Shown here piece by piece: positions 1 through 11,142 of a stretch of 64,000 nt of DNA (its first letter is position 1; each line of letters starts with the position of its first letter). This DNA is from Ancistrus triradiatus (lineage: Eukaryota > Chordata > Actinopteri > Siluriformes > Loricariidae): NCBI GenBank assembly GCA_025084515.1, contig JAJAGP010000864.1:81001-145000 (forward strand), read 5' to 3'. Under the pieces are notes generated by a model, which did not search any database, was not told the DNA's origin, and was given only the letters and a program-made list of their open reading frames with translations. The position numbers were made by a program, and so were the translations under genes.

Positions 1-1146
1 TCCACATTTACCAATGACAATACTTTTATTAAGCACCACTGTATATTAAATCACTTAATTTAATCAATTCTAACTGATACTGTCCATTCACATGCTTGTT
101 TAGAGCTTTTTAGAGAAACAAATCCTTAATGTCATAAATGAGCAAGCAAAAACGTGATTAAAGCAATCACAAATGAATCATTTCACAGCACTGGTGTTTA
201 ACAATGTGACTATCATAATTTGTTTATTTGTTGCTGTGAAAGAAACTGAACCAGATGTTAAAATTCCAAAAAGAAAGGTAAAAAAATTACGCTCGAACTA
301 GTATGCAGTACATCACTGTTTTGAGGCGACTTTTAATTTACTCTGTGGATTAACACCAGACAAACGGAGTAAAGAGGCCAAGAGAAAAAAGAAGAGGAGC
401 TTGAAACGAACGATGAGGTGGGGACTGTAAACTAAGGACGTGACTGTTCGCTGTTTTCAAATTTGGTATGCCGAGAGAAACACATCTGTTTACACTAAAG
501 CAGTCCTGAGGCCATGCATAACATCCTCAGCCATGATAGCATCGCACCTCGAGCACCTTATTGCTGTATTTTATGCCTGCTGGTTCTTATTTTACGAACG
601 CTGTGGTTTTATCAGGCTGAGACTCTTCATGGCTCCTCATTCTGCTCTTCATCTACAAGTTCATGTGTCACTTCAGATCTCCATCTCTCTCTCTCACATC
701 CATCTCTCTTTCAGTGTCACTCGCCTGCTGATTCCTCATCCCGTCATTCCTCCACTCTGGCAATGATGTCCTAAGTGGAGCAGATGACGGAGGGATGAGA
801 CTCCGTGTTTATTCACCCTTATCTCTCTCTCTCTCATGACCCTGGGTTTAGTTCTGGTTTCACATGCACTCCATCAGGATCAGTGATACACGAGGACGTG
901 TCTCAGAGCCTCAATTTAGCACCAACATAATCATCATGAAGCATCTGCTCAGAGACAGAACTGACTGTATCTACACAGTGCAGGAAGGGCACGTACGACA
1001 TTTGTGAGGGTAAAAAGGTTCATGTCCGGCTGGTCCACTGACCGAGCCTGTTAATAATCGATATAATTATTGGGAAGAACCCCAACGGTACATAATCCGC
1101 TGTTCCAATTCGGGTTAATTCGGAAACATTCATTATGAAGCCACAC
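1..1146. other. No gene recognised; left flank
   Basis: This AT-rich stretch lies downstream of the last stau2 exon seen. Open frames at 440-766 and 514-774 have no family resemblance and end in simple pyrimidine sequence, so I do not call them genes. It may hold stau2 intron or 3' UTR, but I cannot show that. Confidence 0.5.
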
Positions 1147-2462
1147 TGAGTACGTTTACCTGTACTTAATAATCCGATAACTGCAGAAAATCAGATTGTC
1201 AGTAATCCTATCAATGAGTTTACATGCACTTGAGTATTCAGAAAATGAAAAAGCTCTGGGTTTATATGACTCGGCTGATAATCGGATTTCGACTTTGAAA
1301 GACGTGATGTAAACTTCAAACTTTATTAAGTCAATAATCAATCTTTTCAGAGTCTCCACAAAGAGGGTGCTGCATTTAATTTGCAACCAGGTCTATGGAA
1401 ACAAACCCAAAAAGGTAGCAAAGTTTGTCAGAATAAGAGGACCTGGCAACCGTGGTACACTCTCTCGTGTTATGTTTGTGTGCATGCGCAGACTGAGAAA
1501 ATCGATCGCTATCGCAGTATGGATATACATGCTATGAGTAATCTAATTACTGGAGTAAAATCCAGCTCTCGTTCTCGTTCTTCATCTTATTTCTAGATCG
1601 GAGTATGTTCATGTAATTCATGTAAATTAACAAATAGGATAAAAGAACTGGATTTTATCTCAGTTAACGGACTTCTCACATATATATCCTAGTCTGATTA
1701 GTCTGATTCAATTGAATTCTCAGTCCAACACATGACCAATAGAGCTTAGAGCTGACCCCGAAGTGGCTAGTTGACAAGTCTGCATATTCTAAGCAACTTT
1801 GGGCTTATTCTCTACAAAGTCGCTTACAAATTTTGGCAACCTAGTAGCAGTCTGCAGGTTTTGGGGCTTATTTCTCAAGTGTGCAGGTGCTCTCCGACAT
1901 ACGAGGGGCTTACGTTCTGAAAAACCCATCATAAGTTGAATGTATCATAAACTGAAAAGATTAGAGTACAGTATCATAGCAGAGCCGACCTTAAACATGC
2001 TTAAAACACTTACATTGTTGTTAGTTTGGGAAAAATCATTATTATAAAATAAGCTTTATGTTAAAGTGCTGACTATCATGTCATTTATTAAATAATGCAT
2101 TGAAAGTGAAAATCAGAAGTCCCTTGGTGCTGCTGCTTTGCTCTGTGGGATCTGGCAACCCTGAAATTAAATGTGGAAGCAACCGCCAAATGTCTACCAA
2201 AAAGTTTTTGGGGAGACTCAAGAGAAATTTTAAATCATTATAATAATGAAACAACAACATGAAAATACTAAAAAACGAGTAGGTTTGAAGGTTACGTCAC
2301 AATTCTGTGAGATTATCGGCTGGTTGCAAAGTAGAAATCTGTAAACCCGGTGCATTCTCATTATCTGATTACCCAAGTGCATGTAAACTTGATCGGATTA
2401 ATATGAAAAAAATCCGATTTTCTGCAGTTACCGGATTATTCAGCACTTGTAAACGCACTCTC
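1147..2462. mobile_element. DNA element with ~50 bp terminal inverted repeats (CATGTAAAC family), copy 1
   Basis: The left end reads GAGTACGTTTACCTGTAC...AATCCGATAACTGCAG. The right end near 2400-2462 is its inverse: CTGCAGTTACCGGATTATTC...TTGTAAACGCACTC. Additional copies of the GCATGTAAAC/ATCTGATTA motif sit inside near 1215-1280 and 2345-2400. No transposase is visible, so it is non-autonomous. Part of the interior (about 1870-2120) resembles another element at 31.7 kb, suggesting nesting. The superfamily is not assigned. Confidence 0.65.
1870..2120. repeat. Internal repeat shared with 31.68-31.86 kb
   Basis: Blocks such as TGCAGGTGCTC, CATCATAAGTT, TATCATAAACYGA and AATAAGCTTTATGTTA occur in the same order and spacing at 31676-31860. 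The latter is inside a repeat with CGGTTCC...GGAACCRAGNTACCACTGTA ends. This copy lacks those ends. Confidence 0.5.
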
Positions 2463-3799
2463 TGAAAATGTCGTCCGTATGGAATCACTTCACAGACAAA
2501 ATCTGTTCGTATTAGGAAACGTCTCACAATTTTCCAGTGTTTTTCTTGAGCAAAACAATATTGATTTATACAAACCTTACATCTATTTGATGTCTTTTAG
2601 TTCTTTTCCTTTGAATTACCTTTGTGTATGAAACGTGCCGTGTAATAAATGCATCTTGTATAAATAAAACAAAACAACAAAACGCACTTCTTAGAAGTTT
2701 CGACTATAAAGAATCGAGTATAATTATAACCGGCGCAACTAAACATTTAGATATGATATGAGTCGACCCTGCGAAGCACAAAGCCATGATGACGGAGTTT
2801 CGTTTTTTCTCAGAGTTTTAAGTGTTTATAAGAATTATTTGTGTATAAACACGACATAAAAAGCAGGAGATCGGGATAAATACGTTTCGGCTGCCATAAA
2901 TAAATAGATGAGGTTAGCGTGGGCCCTGATGCAGATACTCTGAGCATCTTTAATTCTCCTGGCTGAACGCTGAATCTGTTTGATGTAACACTTTTAATCT
3001 CTGCGCTGAATAATCAAACCTGGACCCAGTCAGAGAGAAAGTGATAGAGCTCTAAAGTGATGAACGCTCATTCTGTATCTAACGGGAGAGCGACACAAGG
3101 ACCTGCACCTGCTGATAAACACAGTAAACACCACAGACGAGTGAGGCGAGGCAAAACTGAAACTATTCCTGCTACACTCAAAGATTTCCTGGGAATTTCC
3201 CAGCATGCACTCTGCTGCAGGTGCAGTAATAATGGATGAAACACACAGTGCTGGGAATGACCTGATCCTACATTGAGTGTGTGCGGCTCAGACCGAAACT
3301 GAAACGGAACAGCACGGATTCCCGTAACGTAAGCTGTGTTTACCTTATAATAGTTCTTATCGTAAGCAGGAAGCAAATAAGAGTTTGGGGAATTTCGGCT
3401 CATGTTTATGAGAATATGTTTTTATTTGTGCTTTAAAGAAACAGGCATTACCTTAGAAGGAACAGCAGCAGGACAAATCGGAGCCGATTCAAATCCTAAT
3501 ACAGAATGTTTCATATTATTTACATTCAGATCCTGACACACAGCACAGGAAAACGCCGGTTAATGACTATCCGATCAACGCCCGTTCACTTTAACAACCG
3601 AGGTCTTACAAATTATAATAGGTCATTAAAATATGTTTTCTTAGCCCCGGACGTTGCAGCTGTAAACAGCTGGTCAATGCTGCAGAGCCTCACTCAACTC
3701 AGTTGATGTGTTTAGAGACTTGTTTTGTAAGTTTCTCTTGTTTAAGACATTTCCTCTACTTCTTTGTACCAAGCTGTAAATAGTGTTTGTAAGTGTATG
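2463..3799. other. No gene recognised
   Basis: Unique-looking sequence between two transposable elements. The open frames at 3057-3239 (+) and 3068-3403 (-) overlap each other and match nothing I know. No splice-bounded stau2 exon was found here. Confidence 0.45.
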
Positions 3800-5270
3800 T
3801 ACAGTGGGGCAAAAAAGTATTTAGACAACCACTGATTGTGCAAGTTCTCCTACTTAGAAAGATGACAGCGATGTGTAATTTTCATCATAGGTACACTTCA
3901 ACTATGAGAGACAAAATGAGAAAAATAGAAGAAATCACATTGTAGGATTTTTAAAGAATTTAATTGGAAATCATGGTGGAAAATAAGTATTTGGTCACCC
4001 ACAAAAAAGCAAGATTTCTGGCTCTCACAGACCTGTAACTTCTTCTTTAAGAAGCTCTTCTGTCCTCCACTCGTTACCTGTATTAATGGCGACTGTTTGA
4101 CCTCATTATCTGTATAAAAGACACCTGTCCACAGCCTCAAACAGTCAGACTCCAAACTCAACCATGGCCAAGATCAAAGAGCTGTTGAAGGACACCAGGA
4201 AGAAAATTGTAGACCTGCACCAGGCTGGGAAGAGTGAATCTACAATAGGCAAGCAGGTTGGTGTGAATAAATCAACTGTGGGAGCTATTGTAAGAAAATG
4301 GAAGACATACGAGACCCAGGGGACCTGATGACCTGCAGAGAGCTGGGACCAAAGTAACAAAGGCTACCATCAGTAACACACTACGCCAAGAGGAACTCAG
4401 ATCCTGCAGTGCCAGGCGTGTCCCCCCCCTGCTTAAGCCAGTACATGTCCAGGTCCCGTCTGAAGTTTGGCAAGAAAACATATTGGATGATCCAGAAGAG
4501 GATTGGGAGAATATCAGATGAAACCAAAATAGAACTTTTTGGGAAAAACTCAACTGGAGGAAAAAGGATGCTGAAATCGCATCCCAAGAACAACCATACC
4601 TACTGTGAAGCATGGGGGTGGAAACATCATGCTTTGGGGCTGTTTTTCTGCAGAGGGGACAGGTCGACTGATTTGTGGTAAGGGAAGAATGAACAAGGTC
4701 ATGTATCATGATTTTAAGCCAAAACCTCCTTCCCTCAGTGAGAGCATTGAAGATGGAACGTGGCTTTGGGGTCTTTTCCAGCATGACAATGATCCCAAAC
4801 ACACCGCTCGGGCAACGAAGGAATGGCTCCGTAAAAAGCATTTCAAGGTCCTGGAGTGGCCGAGCCAGTCCCCAGACCTCAGCCCCATAGAAAATTTGTG
4901 GAGGGAGTTGAAAGTCCGTGTTGCCCCAAAACATCACTGCTCTAGAGGAGATCTGCATGGAGGAATGGGCCAAAATACAGGTACAGTTTGTGCAACCCTG
5001 GTGAAGACTTGCAGGAAACGTTTGACCTCTGTCATTGCCAACAAAGGTTATGTTACAAAGTATTGAGTTGAACCAAATACTTATTTTCCACCATAATTTA
5101 CAATTAAATTCTTTAAAAATCCTACAATGTGATTTCCTGGACGTTTTTTTCTCATTTTGTCTCTCATAGATGAAGTGTATCTATGATGAAAATTACAGAC
5201 CTCTCTCATCTTTCTAACAGGAGAACTTGCATAATCAGTGGCTGACTAAATACTTTTTTACCCCACTGTA
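3800..5270 (+). mobile_element. Tc1/mariner element A (CAGTGGGGCAAAAAAG family), TA-flanked
   Basis: Terminal repeats are TACAGTGGGGCAAAAAAGTA at the left and its inverse ending TACCCCACTGTA at the right, with TA at both borders. Long inverted repeats with internal direct repeats near 4140 and 5060-5270 match the IR/DR layout of fish Tc1 elements. It carries one transposase relic. Copies B (5789), C (8538) and D (28183) belong to the same family. Confidence 0.93.
4164..5066 (+). pseudogene. Tc1-type transposase, broken (element A)
   Basis: Tc1 transposases cut and paste the element through a DDE triad. The N-terminal helix-turn-helix is seen (VDLHQAGKSESTIGKQVGVN) from the ATG at 4164, but a stop follows at about 4326. 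Further frames hold SDETKIELFG (first Asp), then from 4605 HGGGNIMLWGCF, FQHDNDPKHTA (second Asp) and SPDLSPIENLW (Glu). At least three frame changes separate the parts, so no active enzyme is encoded. The family is certain and inactivity is inferred from the stops. Confidence 0.88.
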
Positions 5271-5788
5271 CCTGTCCTATTGTGTGTCCCACCACTACCT
5301 GTACATCATCTCGATCATATAACTATATAAATAAGCTGGTTCAAATTCCCTCAGACTCAACTTCCACACACAGACCGAGTAAAAGCAGGTATTTTTGAGA
5401 AAACGCTTAAGACTTCGTGCACTCACAAAAGTACTAAATAAAAAAAAAAACTCAAAACACAGAGCTTTAGTTTATTCCCATTTAAAAGAACATCAAAAGC
5501 GCAGACAAGGTGTTTAAAACTCTTAAGATATAGAGAAGCAGTGGAACCACATGATTATCAGAGACTCGAAATATCCGGATAGGAGCTCTGAAAACTCAAC
5601 GTTAAATCACCTGATTCTAATCGAGGAGCAAAAATAATTCTGGTTTATATAAGTCAGCTGCCAGGATGCTTTAAGCCTCGGGAGAGATTCCTACTGCAGA
5701 CAGAGACAGACGAGGAATAGAAACGCTAAAATGCAATTTAAATACAGAAATGTTTCAGTTACCATTATAAAGAACAAGCTCAGGTGTT
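5271..5788. other. Spacer between inverted Tc1 copies
   Basis: About 520 bp of unique-looking sequence separates element A from the oppositely oriented element B. Nothing coding is seen. Confidence 0.5.
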
Positions 5789-7241
5789 TACAGTGGGGCA
5801 AAAAAGTATTTAGTCAGCCACTGATTGTGCAAGTCCTCCAACTTAGAAAGATGAGAGAGGTCTGTAATTTTCATCATAGGTACACTTCAACTATGAGAGA
5901 CAAAATGAGACAAAATTATAGTGGAACATAAGTATTTGGTCAATAAATTTGGTTCAACTCTGTATTTGTAACATAACCTTTGTTGGCAATGATAAAGGTC
6001 AAACGTTTCCTGTAAGTCTTCACCAGGTTGGCACACACTGTAGATGGTATTTTGGCCCATTCCTCCATGCAGATCTCCTCTAGAGCAGTGATGTTTTGGG
6101 GGCAACACGGACTTTCAACTCACTCCACAAATTTTCTATGGGGTTAAGGTCTGGAGACTGGCTAGGCCACTCCAGGACCTTTGAAATGCTTTTTACGGAG
6201 CCACTCCATCGTTGCCCGAGGTGGTGTGTTTGGGATCAACTGTCATGCTGGAAGACCCAGCCACGTTCCATCTTCAATGCTCTCACTGATGGAAGGAGGT
6301 TTTGGTTTAAAATCACATGATACATGGCCCCGTTCATTCTTCCCTCAACACGGATCAGCCGTCCTGTCCCCTCTGCAGAAAAACAGCGCCAAAGCATGAT
6401 GTTTCCACCCCCATGCTTCACAGCAGGTATGGCACAACTCAGCATTCTTCTTCCTGCAACTTTTTTACCAAAAAGTTTTATATTAGTTTCATGTGACCAC
6501 ATGAATATTCTCCCAATCCTCTTCTGGATCATCCATATGCTCTCTGGCAAACTTCATAAGAGCCTGGACATGTACTGGCTTTAGCAGGGGGACACGCCTG
6601 GCACTGCAGGATCTGAGTTCCTCTCGGCATAGTGTGTTAACTGATGGTAGCCTTGTTACTTTGGTCCCAGCTCTCTGCAGGTCATTCATCAGGTCCCCTC
6701 CGTGTAGTTCTGGGATTTTTTGCTCACCGTTCTCATGATCATTTTGACCCCATGGGATGAGATCTTGCGTGGAGACCCAGATCGAGGGAGATTATCAGTG
6801 GTCTTGTATGTCTTACAATAGCTCCCACAGTTGATTTATTCACACCAACCTGCTTGCCTATTGTAGATTCACTCTTCCCAGCCTGGTGCAGGTCTACAAT
6901 TTTCTTCCTGGTGTCCTACGACAGCTCTTTGGTCTTGGCCAAGGTTGAGTTTGGAGTCTGACTGTTTGAAGTTGTGGACAGGTGTCTTTTATACAGATAA
7001 AGTCAAACAGGTGCCATTAGTACAGGTAACGAGTGGAGGACAGAAATACCAAATACTTATTTTCCACCATGATTTACAATTCTTTAAAAATCCTACAATG
7101 TGATTTCCTGGATTTTTTTTCTCATTTTGTCTCTCATAGTTGAAATGTACCTATGATGAAAATTACAGACCTCTCTCATCTTTCTAAGTCGGAGAACTTG
7201 CACAATCAGTGACTGACTAAATACTTTTTTGCCCCACTGTA
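5789..7241 (-). mobile_element. Tc1/mariner element B, same family, opposite orientation
   Basis: Ends are TACAGTGGGGCAAAAAAGTA on the left and GCCCCACTGTA on the right, both at TA. The inverted repeats match copy A. The transposase relic reads on the minus strand, so A and B together form a large imperfect inverted repeat. Confidence 0.92.
5960..6945 (-). pseudogene. Tc1-type transposase, broken (element B)
   Basis: The minus strand holds, in order, the N-terminal region (start codon lost, AAGG in place of ATGG near 6942), a piece with ELRSCSARRVPLLKPVHVQA followed by EEDWENI (6489-6689), the first-Asp region HETNIKLFGKK and HGGGNIMLWRCFSAEGTGRL (6236-6550), and a degraded C-terminal region. 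Many frameshifts. No continuous frame remains. Confidence 0.85.
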
Positions 7242-7344
7242 TATGCGTGAACACACTCACACACATGCTAAAGAAAACATTCAGCAAATAATACTTTTAT
7301 GTTTCTTCTGAAATGGACCCATCGTATTGGATTAAATACAGACA

Positions 7345-7368
7345 GTGTGTCTGTGTGTGTGTGTGTGT

Positions 7369-7393
<25 letters not shown>
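7345..7393. repeat. (TG)n microsatellite
   Basis: Interrupted TG repeat followed by GAGAGA. Small open frames across it are artefacts of the repeat. Confidence 0.95.
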
Positions 7394-7402
<9 letters not shown>

Positions 7403-7582
7403 ATAACAGGTGCTCACGCACCACTGATCTTGGTAACAACAAGGCTGTGTCCTAAACTGCATTAATTTGGCTTCAGCCCCCCTTAGCAGGAGAGACTTTA
7501 TCAGCGGGGCAGAACAAAAGGGCACGGCGTGTTTAGATTAGGTAACACAAGCAGAGCATTTACTGCATGAACGGATTAACAC

Positions 7583-7620
<38 letters not shown>
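7583..7620. repeat. (CA)n microsatellite
   Basis: Uninterrupted CA dinucleotide run of about 19 units. Confidence 0.95.
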
Positions 7621-7624
<4 letters not shown>

Positions 7625-7674
7625 GGTTTCTCTCCCCTAATTACTCTGACTAAAGAATGCAGCATTTCAGAAGG

Positions 7675-8455
7675 AGGAGGCGTGGCTTGTATGACAGTGA
7701 AGGAGGTTCAATAAAGAAGGTGTGGCCCAAATAAGAAAAGGAGGCATGGCCTTACATCACTGTACAACAGGTTTAGTATGAGGCGTGGCCTGTAGCTGTC
7801 AGCCTTAGATCAGTGGGTGTGGCTTGTACATTTAAATACCAGTAGGAGGCGTGACCTTATGTCATTCTAAGAAGGCGCGGCTTGTACGTTAGTCTCAGAT
7901 TAGGAGGCGTGGCTTGCATGATGTTCTCAGATCAGGAGGTCTGGCTTGTACGTTAGTCTTGGATTGAAGACTTGGCTTGTACATTAGCCTCAGTCCAGAA
8001 GGCGTGGCTTGTACGTTAGTCTCAGATCAGGAGGCGTGGCCTGTACCTGTCAGTCTCGGATCAGGAGGCATGGCTTGTTAGTCTCAGCCTAGAAGGTGTG
8101 GCCTGTACCTTTCAATCTCAGTCCAGAAGGTGTGGCTTGCACATGCTATGGTAAAAGAGGTGTGGTCAGTACCTGTCAGTCTGACTGAAGGGGGCGTACT
8201 TTGTTTCAGTTAGACCCTGTAAAAGCAGCATGGTTCATAACTAACTCTCATTGAAGAAGGCGTGGCCTGTCAGATAAAGAGATGTCACCTATTTACATAC
8301 CCGTTAATCTGAATGAAGGAGGCGTGGTCTGCATCTGTCAGTTTTAGTTCAATGGGTGTGGCCTGTACATGTCAGTCTCTGAGAAGAAGCTGTGGTTTGC
8401 ACCTGTCAGTCTCAGAAGGTGTGGGCTGTCAATCTCAATAAAGGAGGCGTGGCCT
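7675..8455. repeat. Degenerate minisatellite built on GGCGTGGC boxes
   Basis: About 23 diverged units of roughly 30-37 bp. The common core is AGGAGGCGTGGCTTGTAC and the spacer GTCAGTCTCAGATC. Each unit carries a G-rich box (GGCGTGGC, GGTGTGGC or GGCATGGC). Such boxes match the CACCC/GC-box consensus bound by KLF and Sp factors. Whether they are used is unknown. The array lies between Tc1 copies B and C. Confidence 0.88.
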
Positions 8456-8490
8456 ATACATGTACATGCCACTCAGTTCAGAAATACTGG

Positions 8491-8517
8491 CCTGTGTGTG
8501 TGTGTGTGTGTGTGTGT
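8491..8517. repeat. (TG)n microsatellite
   Basis: Short TG run at the right edge of the minisatellite, just before element C. Confidence 0.9.
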
Positions 8518-8900
8518 AAAAGTAACATCTTTATAGTTACAGTGGGGCAAAAAAGTATTTAGTCAGCCACTGATTGTGCAAGTTCTCCTACTTAGAAAGA
8601 TGAAAGAGGTCTGTAATTTTCATCATAGGTACACTTCAACTATGAGAGACAAAATGAGAAAAAAAATCCAGGAAATCACATTGTAGGATTTTTAAAGAAT
8701 TTAATTGGAAATCATGGTGAAAAATAAACATTTGGTCACCCATAAACAAGCAAGATTTCTGGCTCTCACAGACCTGTAACTTCTTTAAGAAGCTCTTCTG
8801 TCCACCACTCATTACCTGTGTTAATGGCGCCTGTTTGACCTCATTATCTGTATAAAAGACACCTGTCCACAGCCTCAAACAGTCAGACTCCAAACTCAAC

Positions 8901-9730
8901 CATGACCAAGACCAAAGAGCTGTCGAAGGACACCAGGAAGAAAATTGTAGACCTGCACCAGGTTGGGAAGAGTGAATCTACAATAGGCAAGCAGGTTGGT
9001 GTGAATAAATCAACTGTGGGAGCTATTGTAAGAATACAAGACCATTGATAATCTCCCTCGATCTGGGGAGTGCAGTGCCCAGGCGTGTCCACCTGCTTAA
9101 GCCAGTACATCTCCATTGAGGCCCTTCTGAAGTTTGCCAGAGAGCATATGGATGATCCAGAAGAGGATTAGGAGAATATCATGTGGTCGGATGAAACCAA
9201 AGTAAAACTTTTTGGTAAAAACTCAACTCATCTTGTCTGGAGGAGAAGAATGCTGAGTTGCCAACCATACCTACTGTGAAGCAAGGGGGGTGGAAACATC
9301 ATTGCTTTAATGGCTGTTTTTTTTTCTGCAAAGAGGACAGGATGACTGATCCGTGTTGAGGGAAGAATGAATAGGGCCATGTATCGTGAGATTTTAAGCC
9401 AAAACCTCCTTCCAACAGTGAGAGCATTGAAGATGGAACGTGGCTGGGTCTGACAATGATCCCAAACACACTGCTCGAGTAACGAAGGAGTGACTCCGTA
9501 AAAAGCATTTCAAAGTCCTGGAGTGGCCTAGCCAGTCACCAGACCTCAACCCCATAGAACATTTGTGGAGGAAGTTGAAAGTCCGTGTTGCCCCAAAACA
9601 TCACTGCTCTAGAGGAGATCTCCATGGAGGAATGGGCCAAAATACCAGGTACAGTGTGTGCAAACCTCTGTGAAAGACTTACAGAATGTTTAACCTCTGT
9701 CAACAAAGGTTATGTTACAAAGTATTGAGT
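8901..9730 (+). pseudogene. Tc1-type transposase, broken (element C)
   Basis: It starts MTKTKELSKDTRKKIVDLHQ and continues VGKSESTIGKQVGVNKSTVG. A stop follows soon after. Later pieces include SDETKVKLFGKN (first Asp) and SPDLNPIEHLW (Glu). The DND motif is lost to a small deletion near 9450. Several frame changes. Confidence 0.82.
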
Positions 9731-9925
9731 TGAACCAAATTTTATTGACCAAATACTTATTTTTCACCATAATTTACAATTAAATTCTTTAAAAATCCTA
9801 CAATGTGATTTCCTGGATTTTTTTTCTCATTTTGTCTCTCATAGTTGAAGTGTACCTATGATGAAAATTACCAGACATCTCTCATCTTTCTAAGTAGGAG
9901 AACTTGCACACTCAGTGGCTTCCAA

Positions 9926-10774
9926 TCTGTTTCTTCTTTCGTTCCTTTTTTCTCGCTTTCTCCCCTTACTTTTCTTCTAGCCTCCTTGTCTCTCGTTCCA
10001 CCGCCTCCCCCTCCCCGTCCTGTTTTCTTCCCTTCTTTCTTCCCTCTCTTTCTTCACCCTCTTTCTCTCTCTTTTTTTTCGGCCCGTTTCTTCCTTTTGC
10101 CCTCCCTACTTACTTTTTGTTTTTCTCTTCTGTCCTCTTTCCTCCCTCCCTTCTCTTCGTTTTTCTTCTTTTTCCCCCCCCCTCCCCCTCCTCGTCCCAC
10201 TGCCCTCTCCCTCGTTCTCTTTATTGTCGTCCTCGTCCTTCTCTTCCCCCTACTCACCTCCCCCCCCTTCCTCCTTTTTCAAGCTCCCACTCTTGCCCCC
10301 TCTCATTCCCTCTTTTGTCTCCCATCCTCCTTTTCTACTTCCTATGTGTTCTCCCCCTAATCTCACTTTCCTACACTTTACCACTACTCTTCTCCCCCCT
10401 GCCTCGTACCTCCGTTCACTCCTTGGTATTTACCCTTTTCTACTTCCTGCCTTTTCCACCCACCCCTCGTTGCCATCCTCGTCTCTCGCTCCCCTTTTTC
10501 CTTTCCTTCCCCCTTCGTCCCCTTTTCCCTTCCCTTTCCCGCCCTTCTTCCTCTTTTCCCTTCCCCTCCTCCCTTCGCCTCTTCCTTTCCTCACTATCCA
10601 CGCCCTACTTCCCTTCTGCCGCCTTCGTTCCCCTCTTCTCCTTTTCTACTTGTTTCCTATCACCTTCCATCTTTTCCCTTTTCTCCTTCCCCCCTTTCAT
10701 TCTACCCCCCACTCTACCATTATTTTGTTTCTGAGCCCCTTTAGTTTGCTTCCCCCCTCCTTTCTATTTCCTTC
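9926..10774. repeat. ~850 bp pyrimidine-rich tract, probably artefactual
   Basis: The tract is overwhelmingly C and T with scattered A and G and shows no clear repeat unit. It has no biological border: it begins inside the terminal repeat of element C and ends in a 24-base G run. It is open in several frames only because stop codons need purines (or the matching bases on the other strand). A low-quality long-read gap fill is the simplest explanation. A true triplex-forming tract is the alternative. Confidence 0.75.
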
Positions 10775-10798
10775 GGGGGGGGGGGGGGGGGGGGGGGG
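10775..10798. repeat. G24 homopolymer
   Basis: Twenty-four consecutive G directly after the pyrimidine tract. It is the only such run in the window and sits at the presumed misjoin. Confidence 0.9.
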
Positions 10799-11142
10799 TG
10801 GAGAGTATGCCATGGAGGAATGGGACCAAAAAAGACCAGGTTTACAGTGTGTGCAAACCTCGTGAAGAATTACAGAAATGTTTAACTCTTCAACAAAGGT
10901 TATGTTAAAAAGTTTGAGTTGAACCAAAATTTATTGAACAAATACTTATTTTCCACCATAATTTACCAATTAAATTCTTTAAAAATCCTACAATGTGATT
11001 TCCTGGATTTTTTTTCCTCATTTTGTTCTCTCATAGTGAAATGTGTACCTATGATGAAAATTACAGGACATCTCTTATCTTTCTAAGTAGGAGAACTTGC
11101 ACACTCAGTGGCTGACAAAGGGTTACTTTTGCCCCACCGGTA

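Larger units (their letters stand above)
8538..11142 (+). mobile_element. Tc1/mariner element C, interrupted by a pyrimidine tract and a repeated 3' end
   Basis: It starts TACAGTGGGGCAAAAAAGTA at 8538. The body runs normally to about 9925, where the expected GACTAAATACTTTTTTGCCC end is replaced by a long C/T-rich tract (to 10774) and 24 G. Then the last ~340 bp of the same element appear a second time, from ATGGAGGAATGGG (10812) to GCCCCACCGGTA. The second copy has many one-base indels relative to the first. Confidence 0.85.

Noticed and set aside
440..774. Two overlapping frames near the left edge
   Set aside because: No start context, splice signal or family match. The second half is CTCTCT-rich simple sequence.
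4272..4973. 233-codon minus-strand frame across Tc1 element A
   Set aside because: It is the antisense of the transposase relic. The real motifs (SDETK, DND, SPDLSPIENLW) read on the plus strand.
9845..10865. Open frames of 171, 276 and 213 codons on the plus strand
   Set aside because: They lie in a C/T-only tract where stop codons cannot form. The peptides are runs of Ser, Pro, Phe and Leu with no family signature.
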